Source: Rhizopus arrhizus (taxonomy: Eukaryota > Mucoromycota > Mucoromycetes > Mucorales > Rhizopodaceae). Taken from it: a DNA stretch of 64,000 nt. The translations under genes were made by a program, and so were the position numbers. The first letter of the stretch is position 1, and each line of letters begins with the position of its first letter. The notes under the pieces are model-generated. The model searched no databases. It saw only the letters and a program-made list of their open reading frames with translations, and was not told where the DNA came from. Below are positions 1 through 12,564 of this stretch, piece by piece. The stretch covers positions 529,501 through 593,500 of the forward strand of contig JAKZZE010000030.1 of NCBI GenBank assembly GCA_024220505.1, given 5' to 3'.

Positions 1-428
1 TGGGATACGACAGTACCTACTTGGACGATTTATACTATTTACACTTTTTTCCTGAAACATGAAGAAGACCTAAAGCAAATAAAGATTAAATTAGATACTT
101 TATTGTAATTTAATGAAATAAGTGCCTTAAAAAAGGTGCCATGAAATAGATACAAAAAAAAGAAAAACATAAATAAAAACGGAAAAAGATGGAAAAATAT
201 TGTAAGCAAATTCAAAGCACAGAAAATAACACTGGCTTCAAAATGCACTGATGAGGTTTTGCCTAAGAAAATAACAACAGCAAAGAAAAAAAAAAAAAAA
301 AAAAAAAAAAAAGTCAGAAAAAATGAATTTAAAATCCACAGCTAGGGTTTTCGTTTTAAACATCAGTTATTTTTACCTCTTTAGTATGCTTGCCTTTGGC
401 GTAAAAAAAAACAAATGTTTTTTTTATA
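1..428. other. AT-rich non-coding stretch
   Basis: No credible gene is visible. The stretch is AT-rich, with a long A-run near 283-313 and several T-runs. It ends at the TA (427-428) that precedes the outer end of the Z transposon, so it is probably the old insertion site of Z. Confidence 0.6.
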
Positions 429-544
429 CAGTGCCCCACAAAGCCCTTCAAGTGTTTTGTTTTTTTTCGTTTTTTGCTTGTGACTAAGTATTGAGTACTA
501 CAATTGGTAGCATGCTATACCTCATTTGAAAGCTACGGTGACAG

Positions 545-1390
545 TGTCGTGAGTGCTGGATATGAATATGGTAGCCCCAATTCTGATTGGATAACTCAGA
601 CTGCCCCTACGAAGAACTTTCTGGACAGCAACATTGTCCCTTCTCAGACTACTAGAAATTTCTATCACAAATGATATATAAAGACTTTCTGATTTATTTA
701 ATAAAGTGGTTCAGAATTTTTGGGTTACTCTCAAAAAGTAAATTCTTCTAGTCTCTGTTGTAGAACAGCGTCTGATCATAACGGGCATTGAATAATCACA
801 ACTAAAAGAAGTATATTAAAATTGATAAAAGATAATAATTTAAATCTTTATCAAATAAAATATATTCTTCTTCTTTTTTATATAAAACTATCACAATTAG
901 ATTCATTCTATAAAGTAAACATGAACAATAAATAAGTCATGACCTTTACTATTGATCAATTCTGTAAATGAATAATAATGGATCAGGTACCTAGTCAACT
1001 TTGATCTGACTGGAGGCATTTCATATAAATATATCTTTCCTCTCAATGAAGACGGGACAATTCTCCCAGATCAGTTAAAGAACAATAAGATCTATAAAAA
1101 CAACGAATTAAAAATTTTCATAATCGATTCAGTGATCATTCTTCAATCAAACATGTCAATTATTGGATCTACGCTCATAGCCATTCATTTACCCGCCAAC
1201 TGATAGAAAAATATAAATAGTAAACTTTGTAATGATTTCTTTTTAACAATTAAGATTGCCTTAAATAAAGTTCAGTCCCAAAAAGTATTCTTTGGTTTTA
1301 TTGTTATCCTTAATTACTTTACCAGAACATAACAGTCTCTTCTGCCAAATTAGGCGACTTACTTAAGGTTCAAATCACGTCCTCATTTTA
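545..1390 (+). repeat. gypsy-1 5' LTR, split by a solo LTR
   Basis: It starts TGTCGTGAGTGCTGG and ends CCTCATTTTA. Removing the nested LTR (756-1334) and one copy of its 5-bp duplication leaves 262 bp, the same length as the 3' LTR. The following bases, TGGTGGAGAAGC from 1391, are a plausible tRNA primer-binding site because they begin with TGG. Confidence 0.85.
756..1334 (+). repeat. Solo LTR, family E (579 bp)
   Basis: Begins TGTTGTAGAAC, ends CCAGAACATAACA, and is flanked by GTCTC on both sides (751-755, 1335-1339). It has a TATA-like box near 880 and an AATAAA near 1265. A second copy in opposite orientation lies at 29522-30099. No internal region of this family is in the window. Confidence 0.92.
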
Positions 1391-1503
1391 TGGTGGAGAA
1401 GCTTGCTCTTTTAAACCCCCGGAAGATCTCTAAGTGCTGCTAATAATCCTATCTATCTCTCTAACTGCTACCTATCTAACCGCTACCTGCCTGGAAAGCT
1501 ATT

Positions 1504-3743
1504 ATGTCTACTCCTACTCCTACCGATCAGCTAGCCGACGTCCTGGAACGCATTGTAACCCAAAACCGTTACGCTGCCCTCCAGAATATGCGTCTTATTT
1601 ACAACTACGACCTTTCCATGAATATCGAACACTGGTTGCGCCTTTTTGATGCCAAGGCCGATTGTCTATTTTTAGGTGACCAGATGAAAATGGATCAGCT
1701 CCCATCTTACCTGCCCATCAACATTGCTCAATGGCTCCTCTCAAACGACTCTCTACGAACCTGGAAGGATATGAAGAAGGCTCTTATCGATACCTTCGGT
1801 ATTCCGCAGGCTCACCAAAAACAATTGGACAAGAACAAACTTGAGGGCCTCAACCAAGGTGCCTTACCCTCAAGGCAGTTCAAGGCTTTCTTTGAATCCA
1901 TTCTTCAAGAATTACCGTCACCCGAGTCTACTTTCTCGAAGGAGATCCTTCGTTCTATCTACATGCGTACAATGAATCCTCGCCTCCTCGACAACATTGT
2001 CGCTAGCATCACTGCGGATTCTTCTTGGAGACAAGTGGCTGACTGGACTATCAATAAAGAAGACGTATTCAATGCTGACCCTCGACTAGCAGAACAACTT
2101 GGTGGGGCTCCTTCCGCGTCTGCACCTGCGAACTCTTTATTGTCTACTGGTGTGATATTTAGGGTTTATAATATAAAAAAGTACTAAGTCAATCAACAAA
2201 TATAAAAATAAGTGAGACTCAAAGTAGATTGTTCTTTATTCAAGTTAAAAATATGAGGGTATTTATACTTTTCTATCCACGGCTAAATAATAGTATTCAC
2301 AGTATATGATTATTGATTATTAATCGATATTAGACGATGCGTTAATTATATGATTGGTATTGTTTAACATCTTTTATCAAGAAGTAATTATTAATCCTGA
2401 TCCAGGAACTTGTTAGAATATTCTGGAGTGGATCGGGATATAATTTTATTTGACGTGGCATAATACAATGTCCGATATTCCTAATTTGGATGATCATTGT
2501 TCGTAGTAATTTACAGTATTACTTTATTATATGTGTAAATACCACAAATGGTCCTACCCCGATGGAAATTGATGCCATTTCGCCTCGCCGTGGCAATTAC
2601 AATACGTCTCGAACAACTTCTGGTGGTCGCCGAGAACAACAACGCCCATACCGTAACCCTCAATTCAACCAATGGGCAACCCCAGGTGTCCCTATCTGTG
2701 GTCACTGTGGCAAAAAGGGCCACTTATCCAAGCATTGTTTCAAGGCCAACCGTCAACCGAAACAACAAGTACACCTTATGCAAGGAACTGAAGGGTCGTA
2801 TGTGGTCAACCAGCCAGCTTCGGGCCAATGGAACGCCTTTGGAGGCCAAACGTCTGCTGAAGGTGTCGCTCCTACGGTATCTTCTGCTGGTGTTAACTAT
2901 GCTGTGGTTCCGGAGTCTCAGGACTTTGTCGGTGTTGTTCCCTCTGGTGTTGGTGAAGATGCTAAGGATGCTATACACTCATTGTCTTACTTGAGCCAAA
3001 ATGTCAAGTACAGAGAAGGCTCGACTCTGAAGTGCTCCATTAACGACCATCAATCAACGTGTTTAATTGACACAGGTGCTACTATCTCGGCTATTTCTGT
3101 GGATTTGGCTAAACGGCTTCATCTTATGGTTGATTCGTCTCAGCGTCTCTGTTTCACTACAGCTACTGGTACTGATGCGTGGACCCACGGGTGCGTCGAT
3201 GTTCAAGTTCTTCTTGGTGAAATTCCTTTGAAACTTCACTGTGATGTAGTTGAACAATTGGCCCATCCTATTATTATTGGTTTCAAGGATCTTCAGGCTC
3301 ACAAGGCAATTATTGACTTGGACTTAAACGTTATCAAGTTTCCTACTTCTTCTCATGATATTCCTTTTGGTAATCTGGCTCCTTTATCTAATGCGTCTGG
3401 CCTACCTGCTTCTGGCTTATCTGGTTCTGGAGGTATTCCCTCGGCTGTTTCTGGGTCTTCGGTGATTGCTCCTAAACGATACTTGGAAAAACCAAATGAC
3501 TGTTATATGGTGGAATCGTTAAAACTGCCTTGTCATCACCATGCGTACTGTACTATCCGGGGTCCTCGCAACACACTTGCCATGGTGTCTACCCCCATTA
3601 ATCTTGCTGCTAAATCGCTGATTTCTGTAGCTGCCGGTACTGTTCAGTTCGATAATAGTGGTTTAGCTACTGTTAAGATTGCTCATTTGGATATTAAACA
3701 TAAAATAATTAATAAAGGTCAACGTATTGCTATTGCCGAGTAA
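1504..3743 (+). pseudogene. gypsy-1 Gag-protease, interrupted by a solo LTR
   Basis: Gag packages the retrotransposon RNA and the protease cleaves the polyprotein. The N-terminal Gag runs from ATG 1504 to 2150. After removing 2151-2551 the frame continues as ...STGPTPMEID.... Next come a CX2CX4HX4C zinc knuckle (CGHCGKKGHLSKHC, near 2695-2740) and an aspartic protease motif LIDTGATIS near 3064. The frame closes with TAA at 3741-3743, where sequence jumps to integrase. The disruption makes it a pseudogene, though each half is open and little decayed. Confidence 0.85.
2151..2546 (-). repeat. Solo LTR, family F (396 bp), in gypsy-1 gag
   Basis: TG...CA ends (TGTGATATTTAGG ... AAATACCACA). The flanks are ACTGG and AATGG, a duplication with one mismatch. 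TATA and AATAAA signals read on the minus strand. The sister copy lies at 11496-11881 in the Z transposase gene. Confidence 0.88.
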
Positions 3744-4597
3744 ATCTCTTCGGGCATTATGGCCTTGTTCGCTCTATTTTAAGTGATAATGGCAAGCCTT
3801 ATTCAGGTCTATTGGTACAGAAGTTAGCAGCTCATCTTCAAGTTAAACAGAGGTTCACGCCTGCTTACCATTCTCAGTCCAACGGGTTAGTCGAACGATT
3901 CATGGGCACCCTGCGCAATCTAATCGTCTCCTACATGAACCTACAAAACCATCAATATACTTGGGACGAACAGTTTGGTGAATTTATGTTCGCTTACAAT
4001 TCTAGTGTGCACGAAGCTATAAAGGTTACTCCTTTTAGTCTCGTACATGGTCGGGAACCTCGCTCGTTGCTCTCGGTTGATTTTGGTAATTCCATGGTTT
4101 CCCTTTTTGAATATCAGCAACAGGTCAAGGATTACCTAGGCCGTGCATTTGCTATCGTCCAGTTAGAAAATATGCACACTCAAGCAAAGAATGCTATAGC
4201 TTACAATACGCATTGCCAAAAACCATCTTTCCAAGTAGGCGATTCTGTTCTGGTTTATTTTCCTGTTCAATCAAATTCTACTATGGGTCGTTCTGGCAAA
4301 TTATCTCGCTGCTGGCGTGGTCCGTTCTTAATTACTTCGATACTCTCTTCTGATCGCTTTGACCTGGTTGAATTGTCGAACATGAAGTCTTGGACAAATG
4401 TACACGCAACAAGAATAAAAAGATATTTTGCTGGGAATGCGGACATTCCCGCATCTAGTCCCCCGGATGTCGTGAGTGCTGGATATGAATATGGTAGCCA
4501 CAATTCTGATTGGATAACTCAGACTGCCCCTACGAAGAACTTTCTGGACAGCAACATCGTCCCTTCTCAGACTACTAGAAACTTCTATCACAAATGA
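3744..4597 (+). pseudogene. gypsy-1 integrase C-terminal fragment
   Basis: The reading frame resumes right after the protease stop with LFGHYGLVRSILSDNGKPYSG, which holds the second catalytic Asp of a retroviral-type integrase. The catalytic Glu region SNGLVERF follows. The C-terminal part contains GDSVLVYFP and the WRGPF SH3-like fold typical of gypsy integrases. The frame runs through the start of the 3' LTR and stops at 4597. There is no chromodomain. Everything between protease and mid-integrase is lost, a deletion of roughly 2 kb judged from the usual pol length. Confidence 0.85.
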
Positions 4598-4601
4598 TAT
4601 A

Positions 4602-6273
4602 CAGTGGGTGGACTAATTGTCCCAGTGCTTCAACATTTTTTACTTTTGACACTGTAACTCGACCAATTCTTAGGCTATGTGACTAGTTTTATGCTCATTA
4701 GAAAGGTCGCACTTTGTGCTACATAATATCAAAGATCCAGAGTTCGGAGATTACACAGTCTGAGTTAATCAGCAATAGAAAAAAAACACCGCACTGGGAC
4801 AATTTTTCCGCTTGAACGTAAATTTTATTTAATAACGGGTATGTCCCCCTTTAGCATTAATAACTGCTTTACAACGATCCGGCATACTATCTATATATCT
4901 TCTACACTCATCCACTGTAAAAGTATTCCATTCTTTTTCTATTCTTTCCCATAACTCATGTACTCCTTTAGCCTTAGTGTCATATACACTCAGCTTGAGT
5001 TTAAGGTGATGCCATACATGTTCAATAGGGTTTAAATCGGGACTTTGGGCTGGCCAGCTAAAGATATGGTCACTCTTGAAGTTATTATCCACAAACCATT
5101 GCTTAGCAAGCTTCGAAGTGTGCTTGGGATCCTTATCTTGTTGAAAATAGATGTCCTCAGGATTGTATCCATAGTACTTTAGGCTGTCCATAAGTGTAGT
5201 TTCCAAGATATTTACATAATCCACAGCTTTCATAGTTCCGTCATGTATCGAACAAGCATACCCAGGGCCATCATAAGTAATACAACCCATACCATGACAC
5301 TTCCTTGGCCGCCTTTCACTGTAAGATCTAAGTGATGAGGCTGCAATACATCCTCTGGTCGACTCCAGTAATACTTGCAACCGTCTGATCCGAAAACATT
5401 GACTTTAGTCTCATCACTAAACACCATACGCCTCCAGTCATCGGTTGTCCAGTCTTTGTGGGCCATAGCCCATGCTAAACGTCGTTCCTTGTGCTGTTTA
5501 CTGAGCAGAGGCTTCTTCGCTTTGATTTTAGCTCTGAAGTTCATACTTTTAAGGAGCTTCAAGACTCCAGAATAACCAATAGTATATCCCAAACCATTCA
5601 GATATTGATGTACTGCTTTGGCTGTCTTGAATTCACCTTTATTACTTGTCTACGGATGTATGACTTGGTAGTTTCACCAATAGTTGCTCTTCTACCAGGG
5701 GTTGCCTTCATTCGGTTTGGAAAAAACTTGTTCGCATACCTACCTAAAGTTGACTTTTTCAATCCGGGAATGCGTTCCATAACTTGTTCATATGTCATAT
5801 TACTAGCCAAAAGCATTTGTATTTGTTTCTGAACAGATTTGCTGATAGTAGAAGTCATTTGATGCGGGACAAAGTCGTAAGAAGTGCAGTATAGAAAGAG
5901 ACTAAGAATATTGTAAAAAAAAAAAGAAAAACGTAAAGCTTTTTATACTTTACATTAAAGATATGAGTCATAGATTATCATAGATAAGATTGGTATATTA
6001 GTTCCGGTGATTTCTGATTGATAAGAAGGCGATGTTTAGAACACATTGCAAAATAAGCAGGTAGCGGAAAAATTGTCCCAGTGCGGTGTTTTTTTTCTAT
6101 TGCTGATTAACTCAGACTGTGTAATCTCCGAACTCTGGATCTTTGATATTATGTAGCACAAAGTGCGACCTTTCTAATGAGCATAAAACTAGTCACATAG
6201 CCTAAGAATTGGTCGAGTTACAGTGTCAAAAGTAAAAAATGTTGAAACACTGGGACAATTAGTCCACCCACTG
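4602..6273 (-). mobile_element. T1: Tc1-like transposon (DD37E), decayed
   Basis: A 1672-bp element flanked by TA (4600-4601, 6274-6275). Ends start CAGTGGGTGGACTAATTGTC. Each end of about 200 bp is closed at the inner side by the same motif inverted (CACTGGGACAATTTTTCCGC near 4791-4812 and its mirror near 6066-6088). It sits in the gypsy-1 3' LTR. A truncated relative is at 16233-16797. Confidence 0.92.
4829..5858 (-). pseudogene. T1 transposase, frameshifted
   Basis: Tc1/mariner DDE transposase that would cut and paste the element in the nucleus. It reads MTSTISKSVQKQ... (helix-turn-helix region, 5858-5598), then shifts frame near 5600 and again near 5290. Catalytic positions are still visible: FSDETK, QQDKDPKH and NPIE, with 37 residues between the last two acids. 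It ends AKGGHTRY at 4829. Two frameshifts make it non-functional as read. Confidence 0.88.
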
Positions 6274-6555
6274 TATAAAGACTTTCTGATTTATTTAATA
6301 AAGTTGTTCAGAATTTTTGGGTTACTCTCAAAAAGTAAATTTTTCTAGTCTCTTCTGCCAAATTAGGCGACTTACTTAAGGTTCAAATCACGTCCTCATT
6401 TTAACAGAGTACTTGCATAATGTTTAAACTCCGATATACATGTCACACCCGTCGAGATTTTTCTCAAATTTTTGAAAAAAAAATTTTAACTTCAAACTCA
6501 CACCCTTGATTTATTCATATTTATACTATATTTGGTAACTGTTTTTATCTGAGTT

Positions 6556-6690
6556 TGCCCCCCCCTCCCTTGCAGGAATCCCAGTATACTGGCTGTTCCA
6601 GGAAGGCTAGACCAGGCATACTGCCCCAGGCATGTTTACACCAGGCATACTACCCCAGGTTTGCTGCTCCAGGTAGGATTTCCTGCTTCT
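6556..6690 (+). repeat. Subterminal repeats of Plavaka copy A
   Basis: A C-run is followed by several imperfect repeats of CCAGGCATACT / CCCCAGG / CTCCAGG between 6575 and 6675. Such subterminal clusters often bind transposase in CACTA-like elements. The same block is present, reversed, near 24300-24435. Confidence 0.6.
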
Positions 6691-7225
6691 GGCAAAAGCT
6701 ATACCGGAATTCCTTCACCAATACGATATTCTGATGACTCTGGCTTGAACTTAATACCTTTTGACTTTCTCTGTATGGCTCTTGACAGATATGTAAAGCA
6801 CGGTGTAGCCACAAGAGACCACTATACAATAAGAGACTTAGTATTATTAATAATATTTGCTATATTTAAACACTGACTTTGTAAACGACCCAGTTTGATT
6901 ACTGCTTTGTGTTTGATAAGAAAGAAAAGTTTAGTGATGTAACAACATATAAACAAAAGTATTAAAATGTACCTTCTCAAAAGAAAAAAAAACTATATGG
7001 TCATCATAAGTTTAGCTACACACTAGAAAACAAACCTAAGCTAAAGACGCTATTAAAATTAGATGTCCAAAGAAACTATTTACTAACATTTATATGAGAC
7101 GTACTAGCTAATAAAGATTCAAATAAGGAGGTGGTGTTCACAAAAATTTAAATTTAAAAGAAAAGAGATAAAATATATTTTTTTAAAAAATATTCTAAGT
7201 CCTTATTTTTTACTGCAATTTTACA

Positions 7226-10200
7226 ATGGGGAAAACAAATCCAAGACCTTACAAGGAAGTAAAAATAAACCTTCAATTAGTACATCGTTGTAATCATGCA
7301 GGCTGTACTAAATCGTATATGAGTCGCTCGGCACTCGAAGCTCATATTCGACATAAACACAGAGTTAATACTGATGATATTCAGGTATATACAGCATCTA
7401 TTGCAGACGACCATGTCAGCTCTCCTGATGATGGACTACAGCGCTTCATGGGACGCAATATCCGAGTATGAATCAGAAGATGAAATAGTGAATAAGGTAA
7501 TGTATTGGAGTACAGTGAGGATGAGGAAAATGAAGAAAGGGAAATCATCGACAATATTATGGCCAATCGTCAAAATATTCTTGATTTAAATGACAATGAC
7601 TGGGAGCAAAACATCAGCGATGGAAATCCTTTTGGAAACACCCAGACTATGATAATGAAGTGCCTTTTTAATGGGTACTCAAGTCTTTTATCAAGAAGCC
7701 AGTTAAAAACTTTGCTGTATGGCGTTAACAAAATTGTTGATTTGGCTGTGGAAAGCACTAAGGCCAACAAACCCTTCACCATGCCTTCAGCAAATACAAT
7801 TATGAAGTCTGAGACAGGCAAAAAGTATGATGGGCCATCAATCACTACCACCACTATTGAACATACGGTGATAGTTAAAAATAAAGAAAAAGTAAGCAAG
7901 TGCAGTGCCAACATGCCCTCTGAGCACTTAAAGCTGTCATTGACCAATCCTCGGATCAGTAAATACCTCAGTGCTTTACCAGACCGTACTGAGGGAGTAT
8001 CGAAAAATGTGACAACAGGTGAAAAATGGAAAAGCCATCCTCTGTTCCAGCCACCACAAATTACTATTCGTAATTGTTTAGGAAAGGGGGATTTTAGGTA
8101 AATATAATATAGCAATCAAAGATAAAGAAATACTGTTAGAACTTGGAATCTCTTTATTAAGATAACTATGATTAAGATTTTTTAAAAATAAATTCTACAT
8201 GTAAAAAGTGAGAGTATTTATAGACATGATACGGATAAAGAATTAGGACAGATTTGTAATCAATTTGACAGAATAGATGATTACTATTTCTAATTATTAG
8301 TTTAGCCTGTTCCTAGCTTGTATTGTCAATTATGCTATTGGGATGGTTTCAGATATAACTATTTAAGGAGACGGTACGGATGGATATAATGACCTTTAGT
8401 TCCGTGATTGGATATCATTGTTAACGATAATATCTCAGTCAGGATAGATGTTTTCATGACTAATGATGATCTGGTAAGTAATTGTCATTCCTTATTCAAC
8501 ATGCTCATACTATCACTAAACTATATTACAACCATGTCATCTTATTTGACTATGTGAAGTAAATATGAATAAAGCTTAATATAAAAATCTAATCAAAGTA
8601 TTTTATTGATCTGTGTTGGGAAGAATATTATAAATGATTCCAAGTTATGTCAGCATACTATTTAGGATCATATCTGATTCCTTTTACTAAAATAAAGTGA
8701 CTATAATCTTATGTATCCTTAACAGTAATATAGACTTCTGGATTGGTGATGTTGTTGAATTAGATAATTCGCTTTACTATTTTTTGATCCAATCTTTTTT
8801 TTTGTAAAAATGGTATTAATCAAGTAGATGGATATTTTGTTGTAAAAAAGGACGACAGGTATATGATATTACCAGAGCTTAGTATGGTCCCGCAAGATAA
8901 AATGAGTGCTGGGCTGGATAAACAATTGATTGCTTCTAATAACTGCTTTTCAATGTTCAATGGCTCCCCTTGTCCTCTTCCAAACCACTTGCAAAATCTT
9001 TTATTTCAAGTCAATGATTCGAAAGTTAAAAAATCCAACAAGATTGATAACAAATATTTGAAGGTTGTAATTGTCCCCATCATTTTTTTTACTGATGACA
9101 CTTCTGGAGGCTCTTCGAAACAGCATATTCCATATGAAAGCTGGTCAATGACGTACGCCGCCCTTCCTTTTGAGGAACGTGGCCGCAGAGAAAATACAAT
9201 GTTCATAGGCTGCGCTCCGAAAAGTGATGGTATTAATGCTATGCATTTTATTCCTGCTCTGGTTGCCGACATGAAAGCTCTTGAAAAGGGCGTAGCAATG
9301 TTCTCTGGTGAGCACAATGAAACTGTTCTGGTCAAAGCCCCTGTGATGTTTATTTCTGCTGATAACCCAGCCCACTCTGATATATGTGGTATTCAACAAC
9401 TACTTTGTACTTTTGTCGAAAGTGTTATGTTCGCAAATCATCCAAAAAAAACCGCAGCCTTCTTGAGAGTGGTATTACTGTAGAGAGTTTAAACTGCGTG
9501 TACAATAATAGATCAAGAAATCATTACATCTTAGCTGCCTCAGACTGCAGTCGTAAAAACGTTCAAATAGTAGATGCTTTGGAAGCTGGAGCTCTGAATG
9601 CATGCGATTTGAGTTTTAAAAACACTGGTTCTCAAGATTTGCTCCTACTAAATTCTTTTGACCCTTCACAAGATACACCTGTTGAAGCGTTACACTGTTT
9701 GCCTCTCGGTGTGGCCAAATATTTAATAGAACATTTGGTAAAGATTACCTTAGGCGGCAGAGCAAATGAAGACAAAATGAATCGCTTGATAAGCAGACTT
9801 AAAGAAAATGAGTGTAACCCCTCCTACACTAAAAACTTTAGGAGACAACTCAGGCATGTCCGGTCTTTTGTGGGTCGCGACTTCAAGCAGTTAATACAAG
9901 TATTGCCTGGTATCATAGCTTCCGAGTTCACTGATCCAGTCAATGACATTAAGGTTATTCAACTAAACCGCCCCTTGCAAGCGTTGGGTAAGCTGTGCTC
10001 TTTATTGTTTGTTCGCCAAATTGAAGCAGGGTTTGAAGATTATGTGAACTCAATTGAAGTATCAGTTAAAGAACTTACAACGTCTTTATATGAATTTGAT
10101 ACTGTCACGCATAACAAAAACGCCTACTCAACTAAACGAAAAGTTCATTATCTTCATCATATTCATCAGGATATACGACCCTTTGGATGTGCATTGCAGT

Positions 10201-10785
10201 TTGAAATAGAGAAAGGCGAGATGTTTAACAAGTTCATCCGAGAACAGCTATTTCATACCAACCGATTGTCACCTTCTAGAGATGTCGCAATTAGGTTTGA
10301 AAGCCAAGAAATCCTAAAGTTTATCATAGATGGTGGATCTTGGACCAACAAAAATTCCAAACGAGTGCGATATGGAAGCGAAATAAAACAATTTGTCGAA
10401 GCTAATGAATCCTTTCGTTCCTTTTTTTTATGGCTCGCGAATTCGCAGAAAATACTTATGAAAACGTAAAAGGAACACCTAAAGCTGGAGTCTCTGGAGT
10501 ATTTAAAAACATTTCTGAAAATACATATGTTGTTGGAATAATTACAAAAAATGGAACAGTAAAAAAATATGAAATTGATGCAGAGAAGTATGATTATAGT
10601 AGAGTTCTATGCAATGAAACTCAAGAAAATCTAAATATGAATGATCTGATTCCTGTCGGTACACTGGATATGCACCAAGTAGCTTCAGATTCCTCTCGCT
10701 TCATCAATACCAGCAAATTTGAAAGCATTTTACTTTTAAAAAATCTCAACATTTGCAACGCCCTTTCTCAAAACTGTCAAAAATA
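7226..10785 (+). pseudogene. Plavaka transposase with C2H2 finger, copy A, broken
   Basis: Likely the cut-and-paste transposase. The first part (7226-7471) carries a C2H2 finger, CNHAGCTKSYMSRSALEAHIRHKH. An acidic stretch and 7505-8074 follow after frame changes, then a solo LTR, then 8730-9483 with DDTSGGSSKQ, an AALPFEE segment, SADNPAHSD and RKCYVRKS, a core motif order known from Plavaka proteins. The C-terminal part covers 9384-10785 with two more frame changes (near 9400-9480 and in a T-run at 10421). Copy B shares most of the same breaks. It could also be spliced at some of these points, but no convincing intron is seen. Confidence 0.7.
8075..8724 (-). repeat. Solo LTR, family G (650 bp), copy 1
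   Basis: TGTTTAGGAAAGG ... TATCCTTAACA, flanked by GTAAT on both sides (8070-8074, 8725-8729). It interrupts the Plavaka transposase. The LTR reads on the minus strand. The same insertion with the same duplication is found in copy B (22257-22906). Confidence 0.95.
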
Positions 10786-11163
10786 AATAAATTTGCACTG
10801 TAATTTTTTATTTTTTTGAGCAGAAACTTTATTTGATTGCATTTTTTAGTACTTTGTGAAAACAAATTGAAAAATAAAAAAAAATCGGCCATCAGCCAAT
10901 CACATTTGTCTAAATCGTGTTTTTACTAAATTTTGCCAAAACCCTCGACGGGTGTGGTACTGACCGCGGGGTAATGGCATTTCAAAAACAGACACACACT
11001 TGAAGGGTTTTGTGGAATTTAAAAATCTCAAGTTAGTGTCGTAAAAATCATCATAAACGTCACAGAAATGTGATTTATTAATGTTTATGTAGAAGTTTTT
11101 GTTTATCTACAACTTTTTATATTTTTTCGCCTTTTTTTTTATAACATAATCTAATTAAGTGAC

Positions 11164-12564
11164 ATGCGACCAATTAGCAATGACATGCAGAACGGGATCG
11201 TTCAACTTCTTAAAGAGGGAGTTTCTGGAGAAGAAATATCAACAAAGACTGGTGTCAGTACTGGAACTGTTTCAAAAATTCGAAAAAACCACGATTTGGG
11301 ATATTTAAAAACTAATGGAGGCTGGCCATTCGTAATCTCGACATTACTAGGTCGTCGAATCTTGCGAAATTTCAACTCTGGCAATTACAAAAATGCTTCA
11401 GACGCTGCTAGAAAGCTGTTAGAAGATGGTGAGAATATTAGTGCTGAGACTATAAGACGTTTTTTAAAAGAATCAGGTTATGCAGCAATTCATAATGTGG
11501 TATTTACACATATAATAAAGTAATAATGTAAATTACTACGAACAATGATCATCCAAATTAGGAATATCGGACATTGTATTATGCCACGTCAAATAAAATT
11601 ATATCCCGATCCACTCCAGAATATTCTAACAAGTTCCTGGATCAGGATTAATAGTTACTTCTTTATAAAAAGTTGTCAAACAATACCAATCCTATAAATA
11701 ATTTATCATCTAATATCAATAATCATATACTGTGACTACTATTATTTAGCCGTGGATAGAAAAGTATAAATACCCTCATATTTTTAACTTGAATAAAGAA
11801 CAATCTACTTTGAGTCTCACTTATTTTTATATTTGTTGATTGACTTAGTACTTTTTTATATTATAAACCCTAAATATCATACATAAGCCTAACGTCCTAC
11901 CTTTGACTAAGCACCGTATGAAGGAAAGATATGAATTTGCACGTGCAAATCTATCATGCACCATCAACAACTGGAAAAAAGTCATTTTCAGCGACGAAAC
12001 TAAAGTGAATAGAATTGGTTCAGATGGCTTGCAATGGACTTGGACAAATGGTGACAAGTTAAAAGACTTTCAGGTTCAGCATATGATCAAGCATGGAGGA
12101 GGTTTATTAATGATTGGGGGCTGTTTAAAATAGTATGGCGTTGGATACCTATCGAATATCAAGGGAAGCATTAATTCTGACTTTTGTATTGGTATTTTGG
12201 AAGATGAATTAATGAAACAATTAATTGGTATGAGCTTCAAAAGGAAGATATTGTATTTCAGCAAGACAATGTTAGTATCTATACTGCCAAAAAAGTCTCT
12301 GAGTGGCTAGAAAACAACAATATTATTGTATTAAGATAACCCCCTCACTCTCCTGACTTAAATCCTATTGAGAATCTATGGTCAATCTTAAAACAACGTT
12401 TATTACAGTACGAAAAGCAGCGTGACGGAATGCTCGAGTTATGGTCAAGAATAGAGAACGTTTGGGAGTCAATTACTCAGAATGAGTATCAAAAACTCAT
12501 AGAAAGTATGCCTAAACGCATTAAAGCAGTTTACAATGCAAAAGGAGGACATACTAAATATTAA
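11164..12564 (+). pseudogene. Z transposase (Tc1-like, DD34E), LTR-disrupted
   Basis: The frame opens MRPISNDMQNGIVQLLKEG with a helix-turn-helix (11164-11495), is cut by a solo LTR, and resumes at 11887 (KPNVLPLTKHRMKERYEFAR). FSDETK, a decayed QQDNVSIYTAK and SPDLNPIE are visible, with 34 residues between the second Asp and the Glu. A TAG interrupts at about 12132, a frameshift lies near 12225 and a further stop near 12340. It ends AKGGHTKY. It is clearly a dead gene. Confidence 0.88.
11496..11881 (+). repeat. Solo LTR, family F (386 bp), in the Z transposase
   Basis: Starts TGTGGTATTTACAC and is flanked by CATAA on both sides (11491-11495, 11882-11886). The last bases have drifted from CA to TA. 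GTATAAATACCC near 11763 and AATAAAGAAC near 11791 look like the TATA and poly(A) signals. Confidence 0.92.

Larger units (their letters stand above)
545..6403 (+). mobile_element. gypsy-1: Ty3/gypsy retrotransposon, internally deleted
   Basis: A plus-strand LTR retrotransposon with two 262-bp LTRs (after removing insertions), a gag with a zinc knuckle, a protease, and the C-terminal part of an integrase. Reverse transcriptase, RNase H and the integrase N-terminus are absent. The 4-bp duplication ACAG flanks it (541-544 and 6404-6407), and the empty site is preserved in the second block near 26930. Three later insertions sit inside: a solo LTR in the 5' LTR, a solo LTR in gag, and Tc1 element T1 in the 3' LTR. 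It cannot move by itself. Confidence 0.85.
4468..6403 (+). repeat. gypsy-1 3' LTR, split by Tc1 element T1
   Basis: 4468-4601 and 6276-6403 match the 5' LTR closely. Removing 4602-6275 leaves 262 bp. It overlaps the end of the integrase frame. Confidence 0.85.
6444..10956 (+). mobile_element. Plavaka-type (CACTA-like) DNA transposon, copy A
   Basis: Terminal inverted repeats CACACCCGTCGAG start at 6444 and end at 10956. GT on both sides is a possible 2-bp duplication. It is 4513 bp including a 655-bp LTR insertion with its duplication. It encodes a C2H2 finger and a large transposase-like protein. The CAC start, large multi-part transposase and short target duplication suit the CMC/CACTA group; Plavaka is my best family call from protein motifs. 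Copy B lies inverted at 20026-26889. Confidence 0.75.

Noticed and set aside
7480..7530. Mini-intron to explain the frame change in the Plavaka N-terminal part
   Set aside because: The only GT...AG pair that restores the frame is about 19 nt apart, too short for a spliceosomal intron; a frameshift is simpler.
7570..8115. 181-residue minus-strand ORF opposite the Plavaka gene (also at 22866-23411)
   Set aside because: It is the reverse of the transposase frame, runs into the LTR, and has a composition typical of antisense shadow; its double occurrence only reflects the duplication.
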